From NCBI GenBank assembly GCA_963816545.1, contig CAWFLE010000020.1, positions 124,001 to 188,000 on the forward strand: DNA of 64,000 nucleotides, read 5' to 3'. Positions 16,015 to 24,917 of the stretch are shown piece by piece. The position numbers were made by a program, and so were the translations under genes. The first letter of the stretch is position 1, and every line of letters starts with the position of its first letter. The notes under the pieces were generated by a model. That model was not told where the DNA came from, did no database searches, and worked only from the letters and a program-made list of their open reading frames with translations. The stretch is from Albimonas sp963816545. Its GTDB lineage: Bacteria; Pseudomonadota; Alphaproteobacteria; Rhodobacterales; Rhodobacteraceae.

Positions 16015-17061
16015 TCAGCCGCCCGCCGCTGCGCGGCCGCGCGCCTGGACGGCAGGGGACGCCGCCTCCATCGCATGCGGCGGCGTGGGTATGGCCTGCT
16101 GCGCGGCGAACCAGTCTATGGTGGGCGCCAGCCCCGCCTCCAGATCCACGAGCGGCCGCCATCCCAGCAGTCGTTGCGCCCTGCCGACGTCCGGCTGCCG
16201 GCGACGCGGATCGTCCGTCGGCAGCGGCATGTGGGAGAGGGGGGAGCAGGAGCGCGTCATCTCCAGCACCTTCCGCGCCAGATCGCCCACCGTGAATTCG
16301 CCGGGATTCCCGAGGTTGACCGGCCCGTCCGGCGCTTCCTCTACATCCATCAGGGCCCGAAGCCCGGAGACGAGATCCGAGACGTAGCAGAAGGAACGGG
16401 TCTGACGGCCGTCGCCGTAGATGGTGATGGGCTCGCCCGCCAGCGCCTGCGTCACGAAGTTCGAGACGATGCGCCCGTCGTCGGCGCGCATCCGCGGGCC
16501 GTAGGTGTTGAAGATGCGCGCCACCCGCACGTCCATCCCCCCCTTGCGGCGGTAGTCGAAGCACAGGGCCTCGGCCGCCCGCTTGCCTTCGTCGTAGCAG
16601 GCGCGGGGACCGGTGGGGTTCACGTGGCCGCAGTAATCCTCGCGCTGGGGATGCTGCTCGGGATCGCCGTAGACCTCGGAGGTGGAGGCCTGCACGAAGC
16701 GCGCGCCGCAGCGGCGGGCCCGCTCCAGCAGGTGGTGAGACCCCACCACCGAAGTCAGCATCGTGTGGACCGGATCCGCCTGATATTGGGGCGGAGAGGC
16801 CGGACAGGCGAGGTTGTAGATCTCGTCGGCCTTGGCGCTCCGGTCGAGAGGATGGGAGACGTCGGCCACGATCAGCTCGAAGTTCGGCTCGCGCTCGAAC
16901 TGACGCAGGTTGTCGAGGCTCCCGGTTCGAAGGCTGTCGATGCAGATGACCCTGCGGCCGGAAGCGACGAGGCTGTCGCAGAGATGAGATCCGAGGAACC
17001 CGGCCCCGCCCGCCACGATGGCGGTGCGCCGCGTCTTTCCGATGCCGTTGGATGTCGCCAT
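16015..17061 (-). CDS. NAD-dependent sugar epimerase/decarboxylase (UDP-glucuronate decarboxylase-like)
   Basis: An extended SDR of 348 residues. VAGGAGFLGSHLCDSL is the cofactor loop, VQASTSEVYGDPEQHPQ supplies the catalytic Ser/Thr area, and CYDEGKRAAEAL supplies Tyr-x-x-x-Lys. The ARIFNTYGPRMRADDGRIVSN pattern is strongly that of UDP-xylose synthase (UXS). The likely reaction is UDP-glucuronate to UDP-xylose. The gene lies 66 bases after the last CgeB-like gene and one base before the methyltransferase. The last 20 residues (PPHAMEAASPAVQARGRAA) are an Ala-rich tail without homology. It would supply an activated pentose to the cassette glycosyltransferases. Confidence 0.88.
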   Translation of the reverse strand: MATSNGIGKTRRTAIVAGGAGFLGSHLCDSLVASGRRVICIDSLRTGSLDNLRQFEREPNFELIVADVSHPLDRSAKADEIYNLACPASPPQYQADPVHTMLTSVVGSHHLLERARRCGARFVQASTSEVYGDPEQHPQREDYCGHVNPTGPRACYDEGKRAAEALCFDYRRKGGMDVRVARIFNTYGPRMRADDGRIVSNFVTQALAGEPITIYGDGRQTRSFCYVSDLVSGLRALMDVEEAPDGPVNLGNPGEFTVGDLARKVLEMTRSCSPLSHMPLPTDDPRRRQPDVGRAQRLLGWRPLVDLEAGLAPTIDWFAAQQAIPTPPHAMEAASPAVQARGRAAAGG

Positions 17062-17127
17062 GTGCTGCTCCCTTCCAGGATCCTACGGCCTCAGGGGCCA
17101 TCTCGTTCCCGGTTTCGACTTTGTTTT

Positions 17128-18237
17128 TCAGATCGTGTGCAGGAGGCCCGCGGTCGGGCGTCCTTCGGTCCGCTGCCGCAGATCCGAGAGCACGTCCAGA
17201 AGCTGGCGCCCGCGCGCGCGTCCGGTGTGGCCATCCAGGATCCGCCGGCGCGCCTGCGCGGCCATCGCATCCCGCAGCGCGTCGTCCTCCGTCTCCAGCA
17301 GGTCGGTCACGTCCTGCGGCCCGCGGGCGATGCGGATCGCTTCGCCATCGGGCAACAGGTCCGTCAGCCCCGGCCAGTCATCGGAGATCACGGGCGTCCC
17401 GCACGCCCCCGCCTCGAACAGGCGAACGGAGGGGGACCAGCCCGCGGCGATCATGTCGGCGCGCGTGACGTTCAGGGTGAAGCGCTGGGCGGCGTAAAAG
17501 GCCGGATGCTCTTGCGGCGGAAGATGCTCGATCCGCTCCACGTTCGCGGGCCACTCGATCTCCGCGGGGTACTGCGGCCCCGCGACCACGAAGCGGCGAT
17601 GCGGCAGCCGACGGGCCGGCTCCAGCAGCAGGCGGTCCAGCGGCGGCTGCCTGTCGGGGCTGTAAGTGCCGAGGTAGCCGAGATCCCAGCGCCGCTCCGC
17701 CTTCATCGGGCGATAGTGGGTCTCGTCCGCGCAGCAGTGGAAGGCGACGGCGCGACGGGCGCCGTAGGCGCTCTCGAGCCGCTCCAACGCCGGACCGCCG
17801 GTGAAGGAGAGATAGCCCGAAAGCTGCGGGATCTGGTCGGGGCGGATGTAAGTCGCCTCCTCCCGCGCCAGCGTCGCCAGCGTGACGGGGGTGTCTATGT
17901 CGTAGAACAGGACCGGACCCCGCGCGGTGGCAAGCACGAGATCGAGCGCCTCCGGCCCTTCCGGCACATAGGAGCCGACGATCACGGCGGGCGCGTCCTG
18001 AATGGCGGCGCCCCACCGCCGCTCCAGTTCCGCAAGGTCCGCGTAGAGTTCCAGGTCGCAGAAGTCCGGCTCCGGCAGGTCCCGGTTCTGCGCGTACCAG
18101 GGCACGTCCCGCTCCAGGAACAGCACCCGCGTTCCGTGCGCGGCGAGACCCCTGATCAGCGAACGCCACGTGGTTGCGTGACCGTTCCCCCAGGACGAGG
18201 ACAGCGAAAGCCCGAGGACGACGAGGTCATGGCTCAT
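17128..18237 (-). CDS. CgeB-like glycosyltransferase (third of three paralogues)
   Basis: A 369-residue GT-B type protein of the CgeB/Glyco_trans_1_2 group. The N-terminus MSHDLVVLGLSLSSSWGNG, then HATTWRSLIRGL, is like the two genes upstream. A nucleotide-sugar binding C-terminal half has RWDLGYLGTYSPDRQPPLDR, FTLNVTRADMIAAGWSPSVR and LFEAGACGTPVISDDWPGL, the EAGACGTP loop being typical of the family. There is no signal peptide. Its ATG overlaps the stop of the preceding gene by four bases. It ends in a nonconserved tail. CgeB of Bacillus acts in spore-surface glycosylation; here the acceptor is unknown. Confidence 0.85.
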   Translation of the reverse strand: MSHDLVVLGLSLSSSWGNGHATTWRSLIRGLAAHGTRVLFLERDVPWYAQNRDLPEPDFCDLELYADLAELERRWGAAIQDAPAVIVGSYVPEGPEALDLVLATARGPVLFYDIDTPVTLATLAREEATYIRPDQIPQLSGYLSFTGGPALERLESAYGARRAVAFHCCADETHYRPMKAERRWDLGYLGTYSPDRQPPLDRLLLEPARRLPHRRFVVAGPQYPAEIEWPANVERIEHLPPQEHPAFYAAQRFTLNVTRADMIAAGWSPSVRLFEAGACGTPVISDDWPGLTDLLPDGEAIRIARGPQDVTDLLETEDDALRDAMAAQARRRILDGHTGRARGRQLLDVLSDLRQRTEGRPTAGLLHTI

Positions 18238-19328
18238 GCGGCCGCCTCCCGAAGGCGCGCGAGCCGCTCGCCCAGCAGGGCGTCCAGCTCCAGCGCGCGC
18301 TTGTCGTAGGTGTGGTCGGCGAGAACGCGGGCGAGGGCGCGGGCCCCGATCTCCTGCGCGCGCGCCCGGGTGAGGTCCGAAAGGATCTCCTCCATGTCGA
18401 GGCCGTCGCGCGCGACCAGCACCTCCTCTCCGGGGGCGAGGAACATGTCGATCCCCGGCCAGTCATCCGTGATCAGGCAGGCGCCGGCGCCGGCCGCCTC
18501 GAAGATGCGGGTGGGCGGCGACCAGCCGGTCTGCGCCATGCTCGCCCGGTTCACGTTGAGAACCGCCAGCGGCGTGCAGTTGAGCGCGTTGTGATCGCGC
18601 GTCGGAACGTGCCCCAGAAGGCGTACATTCTCCGGCACGCCCTTGTCGTGCCAGCCGTTGCCGCCCAGCAGGAAGCGCCGCTCCGGCATCCGCTGCGCGA
18701 CGCCGAGGAAGAAGCCCTCGATCCGCGCCTCCCGGTCCGGCAGCCGGTTCGCGAGCAGCGCGAGGTCCGCCTCGAAGCGCGGATCCGGGTCACCGGGTGG
18801 TGCGTCTCGGGATCGACCGCATTGTAGATCGGCACGCAGGGCGCCCGGCCCAGCGCCTGGTAGGCGTCCACCACCGGCGGTCCGCCGCCATAGGTGAGCA
18901 CGAGGTCCACGTCCCGGTTCAGCGCCGCGGCGGATCGGGTGCTCCGGCTGCGGCTCGATCTCCGAAAGCGTGGCGGGCGCGTCCACGTCCCACCAGATGC
19001 GAAGCGCATCGGTCCTCGCGGCCGAGAGCGCGGCCTCCAGCAGTTCGTCGTCCATGAAGCCGACGCCCGAGGCCTTGACCACGACGTCCGCCTCCGCCGC
19101 CTCGGTGCAGGCCGCGCGCATGGCCGCCTCGGTCCCGGCATAGACCACGCCCCGGCACCAGTCGGGCGGGTCGATGTCCCGGTGCTTCTGGCGGTCGTAG
19201 ACGTCCGGCTCGTAGAACGTGACCTCATGCCCCAGCTTCGCCATGGCGCCGAGGATGCCGCGATAGTAGGTCGCCGCGCCGTTCCAGTAGGACGACACCA
19301 GGCTCGATCCGTAGAAGGCGATCTTCAT
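18234..19328 (-). CDS. CgeB-like glycosyltransferase (second paralogue), two frame breaks
   Basis: The protein starts MKIAFYGSSLVSSYWNGA, then ATYYRGILGAMAKLGHEV, and ends in the family's nucleotide-sugar domain: RFLLGGNGWHDKG, LNVNRASMAQTGWSPPTR and IFEAAGAGACLITDDWPGID. Between about 18788 and 18937 the conserved reading moves to another frame (ALNRDVDLVLTYGGGPPVVD, then NAVDPETHHPVT) and returns. One break needs an added base near 18788 in a G run; the other needs removal of one near 18937. The two cancel, so the open frame survives but encodes about 50 wrong residues. A sequencing error is more likely than two real mutations. It overlaps both neighbours by four bases. Confidence 0.8.
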   Translation of the reverse strand: MKIAFYGSSLVSSYWNGAATYYRGILGAMAKLGHEVTFYEPDVYDRQKHRDIDPPDWCRGVVYAGTEAAMRAACTEAAEADVVVKASGVGFMDDELLEAALSAARTDALRIWWDVDAPATLSEIEPQPEHPIRRGAEPGRGPRAHLWRRTAGGGRLPGAGPGALRADLQCGRSRDAPPGDPDPRFEADLALLANRLPDREARIEGFFLGVAQRMPERRFLLGGNGWHDKGVPENVRLLGHVPTRDHNALNCTPLAVLNVNRASMAQTGWSPPTRIFEAAGAGACLITDDWPGIDMFLAPGEEVLVARDGLDMEEILSDLTRARAQEIGARALARVLADHTYDKRALELDALLGERLARLREAAA

Positions 19329-20440
19329 GGGCCTCCGCCGCGCGAGGCGCGGCCGCGCTGCGCTGCAGGATGGCCGAGAAGCTCCTGCACCCGATGGGCG
19401 CAGGTGTGCCGCCCGAGCACGCGTTCGAGGCCCGAGGCCGCCACCTCCCCCGCAAGGTCCGGGTCCGACAGGACGCGCCGCATCTGCGCCTGCACTCCTC
19501 GCCGTTGCGCGCGACGAGATAGTCTTCGCCGGGCCGGAAGAGCCCCTCCGCGTCCTCCCACGGCGCACAGACCAACGGGATCCCGCAGGCGAGCGCCTCG
19601 AACACGCGGATGGTCGGGATGCCCGGCAGGCTTTGACATAGGGCCGGCGCGGGACGTGCACGGTCAGCCGATGACGCGCGAAAGCCTCGGGCGCAGCGAC
19701 GTTCGGCAGCCAGCCCCGGAAATCCAGCTTCGTCTCGCCAAGCGCGCCAGCGCCTCGTCAGGGTAGCGGACGCCGTGCACGGCCCGGCGAGACCCAGCGC
19801 CTTTGCCGGCTCGACCAGGAACTCCGCAAGCTCCGCCGCCCGCTCGCCGTCGCCCCAGTTGCCGATCCAGACCAGTCGCGCTCCCGCTCCACCTCCGGGT
19901 GCGGGCGGAACAGGCGGGTGTCCGCCGCCTCGTGCCAGGTGTGGACGTTCCTGCCCCAGCCCTGGGCGAGATACCGCTCCGTGATGGTTCGCCCGAAGCA
20001 GAGGATGAGGTCGTAGTCCTCCAGCGCCAGCCCGGCGATGTCCTCGTCCGCCGAGACGGCGCGATGGTGGGTGTCGTGGAAGACCAGCGTGAACCGCGCG
20101 CCCTGCCGGCGCAGCGCGCCCGAGCGCGCGCAACCAGCGCCGGGTCCGTCCACTCATGGACGATCACGACGTCCGCCCCCTCCAGCGCCGCCTCGTGGTC
20201 GAAGTCGCCGCCATAGCTCCGGGAGACGCGCTCAAGCTCCGGGAACGCGCGCGCGAAACCGTCGAGGGCGCCTTTCCCCTGCCCCGCGACGAGGTTCTCC
20301 CGGCTCCAGCCGTCCGCGGGCTCCAGCGCCGTCACGCGGTGGCCCTGCGCGATCAGCTCCCGGATCACGCCCCGCTGGAAATGCGCGTTGCCGTGGTTCC
20401 AGCAGGAGACGAGGGAATGGGTGTAGAAGACGAAGTTCAT
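19325..20440 (-). pseudogene. CgeB-like glycosyltransferase (first paralogue), multiple frame breaks
   Basis: The start at 20440 gives MNFVFYTHSLVSCWNHGN, then AHFQRGVIRELIAQGHRV, parallel to the other two paralogues. The family sequence then hops between all three frames: FTLVFHDTHHRAVSADEDI, TITERYLAQGWGRNVHTWHE, LVWIGNWGDGERAAELAEF, IRVFEALACGIPLVCAPWED and VLSDPDLAGEVAASGLERV. At least five breaks are needed between about 19.4 and 20.2 kb. Every conserved block is present in order, and the summed length is a multiple of three, so the underlying gene may be intact and the breaks sequencing indels. As written it cannot make a full protein. It overlaps the next gene by four bases. Confidence 0.75.
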
Positions 20441-20441
20441 G

Positions 20442-21577
20442 TCACCTCGCAAGGGCGGCGGAGAAATCGGCGGCGGCCGGCGCCGGCGCGTGCGCGCCCA
20501 TCGCCCGGCTCCACGCGGCGAGAAGCCCGCGCGCCTGACGTCCGGCGAGAATCCTGCGCGCCGGCGCCGCGCGGCCAGTCCCAGCCGCCGCCGCAGCTTC
20601 CCGTCCGCCAGCAGCCGGTTCGCCGCATCGGCGATGGAGCCCGGATCGTGCGGATCACGGAACAGCGCCACCCCGTCCCACAGCTCCCGGTAGGTCGGGA
20701 TATCGGAGAGCACGAGCGCCGTGCCGGCCCCCGCCGCCTCCAGAGTCGACAGGCCGAAGGGCTCGTAGATCGAGGGGCTGACGAAGACGGCCGAAACCGA
20801 CATCAGCCTCAGCACCTCCACGGCCGGGAGCGGGCCGGGGGCGTGCGCGTGACGGGCCTTGAAGCGCGCGCCGACGGGGCTTTCGACCGCGCCGGCCATA
20901 AGCACCGGCGCCTCGATCGCGGCCGCCGCGGCATCGAGCGCGGCGCCGTTCTTGGCGTCGTCCCACCACCGCGCCGCCGCAAGGACGCGCTGGGCCCGTC
21001 GCCCCCCGGCGGCCGCCGGAGCCGAGGCGTTCAGCACCGTCGCGACCGGGGTGGAGATGGTATGGGCCGCCTTCACCGCCGCCGCGTGCGAGGCGCTGGG
21101 CGCGAGCACGAGGTCCGCCGCCTCCATCCCCCGCAGGTTGCGCTCCCGCTGCCATTCCCATTCCGGCGGCACGGGCTCGTCCCGCATGGCCCGCCACCAC
21201 GTGATGACGCAGGAATGCGACTGCGCCGCCACCGGGAGGTCGGTCTCCAACCCGGCCGCCTGCGCCGGGGCGTTGACGTGGATCAGCTCCGCCCCGCGCT
21301 CCCGCGCCAGCGACGCCAGGGCGCCCGGCACGCCGCGCAGGTCCGTCTCGCTCGCCGCAAGCCATTCCAGCGGCTGGTCGAGCCACACGAGTTCCGCCCC
21401 CCGGATCCCCGCGACCTCGGCCTCCTGCTCCGCCGACGGGCGCGGTCCGAGCCCCGCGATCACCACCGAGACGTCCTTGCCCGCCAGCGCGCGCGCCGCG
21501 TCCACGCTCCAGCGCCAGACGCCGCCCACGGCGTCCGCGGTCATCAGCACCCGCTCCGGCGTGCGGCGAGGCGTCAT
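20442..21577 (-). CDS. GT4-family glycosyltransferase, one frame break near the 3' end
   Basis: A retaining GT-B enzyme of about 378 residues. The N-terminus MTPRRTPERVLMTADAVGGV, then WRWSVDAARAL, is followed by ELIHVNAPAQAAGLE, AQSHSCVITWW and EAADLVLAPSASHAAAV. The C-terminal nucleotide-sugar site is SPSIYEPFGLSTLEAAGAGT with the EX7E pair. A single missing base near 20540 shifts the last 35 codons; corrected, the protein ends ARGLLAAWSRAMG, then DFSAALAR, with its stop at 20442, one base before the next start. The gene overlaps the radical SAM gene's end by four bases. The donor sugar is unknown. Confidence 0.82.
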
Positions 21578-22872
21578 GCGGCCCTCCCGCAGCACCGGCT
21601 CTCCAGCGCCTCCAAAGGCAGCGGCCGTTCGTCCTGGATGTCGGAGAACCGCCGGAAGGCGGCGAGGTAGTGGTCATGCGCCCGCTCCCACGCGCGGTCG
21701 TCGGGCTCGCCGAAGAGCTGACGGTAGGAGGGCGAGCTCGGATAGGGATAAAGCGGCACCGGATCGTTCGCCCAGACGCCTTCCGCCCGCAGGCGGTCGC
21801 GCCATTCCGCGACCAGTTCCGGGTCGTCCTCCTCCACGCCGATCAGGTTCGCCTGCACGAACGGGATGCCGCGGCGGGCGCGGATCAGGAGCGACGCGAT
21901 CTCGTCGTTGTCGAGCTTGCAACGTTTGGCCAGCGCCTCGCGGCCCTCCACCGAAAGGCTCTCGACGCCGGCTTCGACCGACACGCAGCCCGCCTCGCCC
22001 AGAAGGTCGATCAGGTCGGGCTTCCAGATGTCGATGCGGGTCTGGACACCGAACTGGAGGTCGCGCTCCCGCAGGGCCTCCAGCAGCGGCCGCTGCGGCA
22101 GAAAGATCTCGTCCACGAAGTAGATGTAGCCGACCCCCTGAGCGATCAGTGCGTCGATCTCCTCCAGGATGATCGGCAGCTCCCGGCGGCGATACTTGTC
22201 GCGGAAGTCGATCTTGGCGCAGAAGGTGCAGTTGTAGGGGCAGCCGCGAGAGGCCTCGACCTCGGCCCCGAACCCGCGGGCGCCCCCGTCGAACCGATGA
22301 TGGTGGTGCCGGTGGCGCCGGATCCAGCGGTCCGGCCAGCTCAGGGCCGCGTGGCGCACGAAGGACGAGGCCGCCGGCGCGCCGTTGACCTGCACCTCGT
22401 CGCCCGCGAGGACCGCCGTATGCCGAACGCCCGCCCAGTCGCCGCGGTCGGCGAGGGCGGCGACCACCTCCTCGCTCTCGCCCATAACCACCAGATCCAC
22501 GCCCAGCTTCCTCAGCGTGGGTCCGGGCGTGGCGGAGCCATGCGGCCCGATGGCGACCGTGCGCCCGCCGCGCCCGCCCAGCGACTGGAGGAACTCCCCG
22601 GGGATGCGCAGCTCCGGCTGGGCGCAGCGCCAGAACAGGTAAGTGGGCGCGGTGGTGAGCACGGTCATGCCCGGGGCGAACCCCGCGACCTTCTCGGCCA
22701 GCTCCGCATTCGAAAGCCCGTCGAGCTGACCGTCCAGCATCAGGGTCTCGTGCCCCTGCGCCTCCAGCATCGCCCTGGCGTAGCCCAGCTCCAGCGGCAG
22801 ATGGGGCTCCCGGCAGCCGAAATAGATGCTGCCCTCGTAGTTCCAGCTCGGGTTGACCAGCGCGACCTTCAT
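21574..22872 (-). CDS. B12-binding domain / radical SAM protein (TIGR04295-like)
   Basis: A 432-residue class-B-like radical SAM protein. An N-terminal cobalamin-binding-type domain (residues about 1-150; AIGPHGSATPGPTLRKLGVD, then VVMGESEE) precedes the radical SAM cluster motif Cys211-x3-Cys215-x2-Cys218 in RGCPYNCTFC. A remarkable basic/His run, RRHRHHHHRF (185-194), sits just before the motif. YIYFVDEIFLPQ and GVQTRIDIW are typical core strands. Such proteins perform methylations or other radical changes at unactivated carbons. I recall TIGR04295 as the B12/radical SAM member of the 'rhizo-twelve' cassette. It is coupled by four-base overlaps on both sides, so it probably modifies the sugar or lipid product. 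Confidence 0.88.
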   Translation of the reverse strand: MKVALVNPSWNYEGSIYFGCREPHLPLELGYARAMLEAQGHETLMLDGQLDGLSNAELAEKVAGFAPGMTVLTTAPTYLFWRCAQPELRIPGEFLQSLGGRGGRTVAIGPHGSATPGPTLRKLGVDLVVMGESEEVVAALADRGDWAGVRHTAVLAGDEVQVNGAPAASSFVRHAALSWPDRWIRRHRHHHHRFDGGARGFGAEVEASRGCPYNCTFCAKIDFRDKYRRRELPIILEEIDALIAQGVGYIYFVDEIFLPQRPLLEALRERDLQFGVQTRIDIWKPDLIDLLGEAGCVSVEAGVESLSVEGREALAKRCKLDNDEIASLLIRARRGIPFVQANLIGVEEDDPELVAEWRDRLRAEGVWANDPVPLYPYPSSPSYRQLFGEPDDRAWERAHDHYLAAFRRFSDIQDERPLPLEALESRCCGRAA

Positions 22873-24917
22873 GCGGTCAGCCTCCTTGCGTCCTGCGTGT
22901 CGGGGCCGGCCAGCGTCTCCAGCCAGCCGGCGAGGTCCTTCAGCCCGTCCTGCCAGCCCACCTGCGCGCGCCATCCCACCGTCTCCTGGAGGCGGCGCGT
23001 GTCGGCGGCGAAGTAGAGCTGGTCCCCGGTGCGCCAGTCCTCGGACCGGAGCACGGGCTTGGCCCCGGTCAGGCGGCGGATCTCGTCGAGGACCATCATC
23101 AGGCTGACCGCATTCGCCGGCCCGCCTCCGAGGTTCAACGCGCGCCCCTTCAGACGGTTCAGGTTCCCCATCACCGTGCGGTAGGCAGCGACCGCGTCCG
23201 AGACGTGGAGCACGTCGCGCACCTGCCGCCCGTCGCCGTAGATGGTGATCGGCTCCCCCTTCAGCGTCGCCAGAAGGAAATGCGCGACCCAGCCCTGATC
23301 CTCGGTGCCGAACTGGCGGGGGCCGTAGATGCAGCTCATTCGCAGCACCGCGGTCGGCAGGCCGTAGGTCTTGGCGTAGTCCAGCACGTACTGGTCCGCG
23401 ACGCCCTTCGAACACCCGTAGGGGGTGCAGAAATCCAGCGGCCGCGTCTCGCCGATGCCGAAGCGGCGGGTGTCCTCGTCCACCGGCAGCCACCGCTCGC
23501 CCATTCGCTGGACCGCGAGGTCCTCCAACTGCCCGTAGACCTTGTTGGTGGAGGCGAAGACCAGCGGAATCGGGCGGCCCGTGCGCCGGATCGCCTCCAG
23601 CACGTTCAGCGTGCCCCGCGCGTTGACGGCGAAATCCTCCATGGGATCCTCGATGGAGGTCGTCACCGCCACCTGCGCCGCAAGGTGATAGACCCCGGCC
23701 GCATCCTCGATCACGTCCCGCAGGGCGGTCTCGTCGCGCAGATCCGCCACCACCGCGTGCAGCCGCCCGGCCTGACGCTGCTTGAGCCAGCCGAGATTGG
23801 TCTCCACCCCGTCACGGCCCAGATTGTCGAAGACGATCACGTCCTCGCCGTCCTGCAGCAGCGCATCGGCGAGGTTCGAGCCGATGAACCCCGCGCCGCC
23901 GAGCACCACCCACGGCTTCGCCCCCGGCGCCAGCGACGGGGCCGAGACCTCCCGCGCCGCCGCCACCGCCGCGGTCCCGCCGCCGGTCAGCAGCCGCCGC
24001 AGCAGCTTCGGCCGCCCGCGCACGTCCGTGACGCCGAGGTGGTAGTGCCGCGGATCGAAGTAGAGCCCCTCCTGCACCGCGATATGCGTGGGAATGTCCT
24101 GCCACCCGTACCAGTAGAGCCGGTCCGCATCCGCCCGCAGCGCCTCGAGGAAGCGGTCCGCCTGCTGGGCCTCGTCATGGCGCCAGGTCGAATACCCGCC
24201 CTCGGTGATCCAGACCTCCGCCTCGGGGTTGAAGCCGGCCAGGATCCGCCGCGCCTCTCCGACGACCGAGTCCCAGCCGTCCCAGGTGGCGATGTCGCTG
24301 TCCCAGGTGCCCGGGAACCCGTGGCACCCCACGGCGTGGACCTGCTCCAGCACCCCCCGCTGACCCATCAGGTCCAGCCAGTAGGCGTCGAAGGGCGCAG
24401 GCCCTCCCAGCACCACCTTCCAGCCGCGGTGCTTCGCCCAGTAGGCGGCGGCGCCGATCATCTCGCAGAACAGCAGCCAGTCATGGTCGTGCCGCCAGTC
24501 CCAGTCGAGGAGGTTGTTCGGCTCGTTCCACAGCTCCAGATGCGTGAAGTGCTCTCCGTAGCGCGTCAGCACCTCGTCCACGAAATCCGCGTAGTCCCGC
24601 AGCCGCTTCGGCGGGCCCGACGAATGGCCCGTCCGCGACAGCGACGGCGGCGTGTAGTGGAGGCAGGGCATCAGGTCGATGCGCTGGCCCAGCCGCGGGA
24701 TCAGCCAGTCGTACCACTCCCGCCCGCCGGGCTGATGGTACTCCGCCCACGAAAGCTGGGTCCTGAGATGGGACGCGCCGCAGCCGAGCATTCCGTCCAG
24801 CGCCTGCTCCACCCGCTCGTGCTCGCCGGTGCGGAACCACTCGACGAAGCCGAAGGGGCGGGCGGGCTCGGGGATGGGCGGCATGGGCATCGGTTGGTCG
24901 GAGCGCCCGCCGCTCAT
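22869..24917 (-). CDS. Glycoside hydrolase-like domain fused to NAD-dependent sugar epimerase
   Basis: A 682-residue fusion. Residues about 20-310 form a clan GH-A-like TIM barrel with acid/base Glu132 in LELWNEPNN and probable nucleophile Glu239 in VWITEGGYST. Residues about 333-670 form an extended SDR close to CDP-paratose 2-epimerase: VVLGGAGFIGSNLADALL, FASTNKVYGQLED, Tyr500-x3-Lys504 in TPYGCSKGVADQ, and IYGPRQFGTEDQG. No signal peptide is present, so the glycosidase half is cytosolic, which is unusual. The start at 24917 overlaps the upstream epimerase stop (ATGA), and the frame is unbroken through both domains. The fusion may act as a coupled trimming and sugar-remodelling enzyme. Confidence 0.88.
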   Translation of the reverse strand: MSGGRSDQPMPMPPIPEPARPFGFVEWFRTGEHERVEQALDGMLGCGASHLRTQLSWAEYHQPGGREWYDWLIPRLGQRIDLMPCLHYTPPSLSRTGHSSGPPKRLRDYADFVDEVLTRYGEHFTHLELWNEPNNLLDWDWRHDHDWLLFCEMIGAAAYWAKHRGWKVVLGGPAPFDAYWLDLMGQRGVLEQVHAVGCHGFPGTWDSDIATWDGWDSVVGEARRILAGFNPEAEVWITEGGYSTWRHDEAQQADRFLEALRADADRLYWYGWQDIPTHIAVQEGLYFDPRHYHLGVTDVRGRPKLLRRLLTGGGTAAVAAAREVSAPSLAPGAKPWVVLGGAGFIGSNLADALLQDGEDVIVFDNLGRDGVETNLGWLKQRQAGRLHAVVADLRDETALRDVIEDAAGVYHLAAQVAVTTSIEDPMEDFAVNARGTLNVLEAIRRTGRPIPLVFASTNKVYGQLEDLAVQRMGERWLPVDEDTRRFGIGETRPLDFCTPYGCSKGVADQYVLDYAKTYGLPTAVLRMSCIYGPRQFGTEDQGWVAHFLLATLKGEPITIYGDGRQVRDVLHVSDAVAAYRTVMGNLNRLKGRALNLGGGPANAVSLMMVLDEIRRLTGAKPVLRSEDWRTGDQLYFAADTRRLQETVGWRAQVGWQDGLKDLAGWLETLAGPDTQDARRLTA

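Noticed and set aside
15940..18309. 789-codon plus-strand open frame
   Set aside because: It lies opposite three well-supported minus-strand genes and shows no domain. It is a high-GC shadow.
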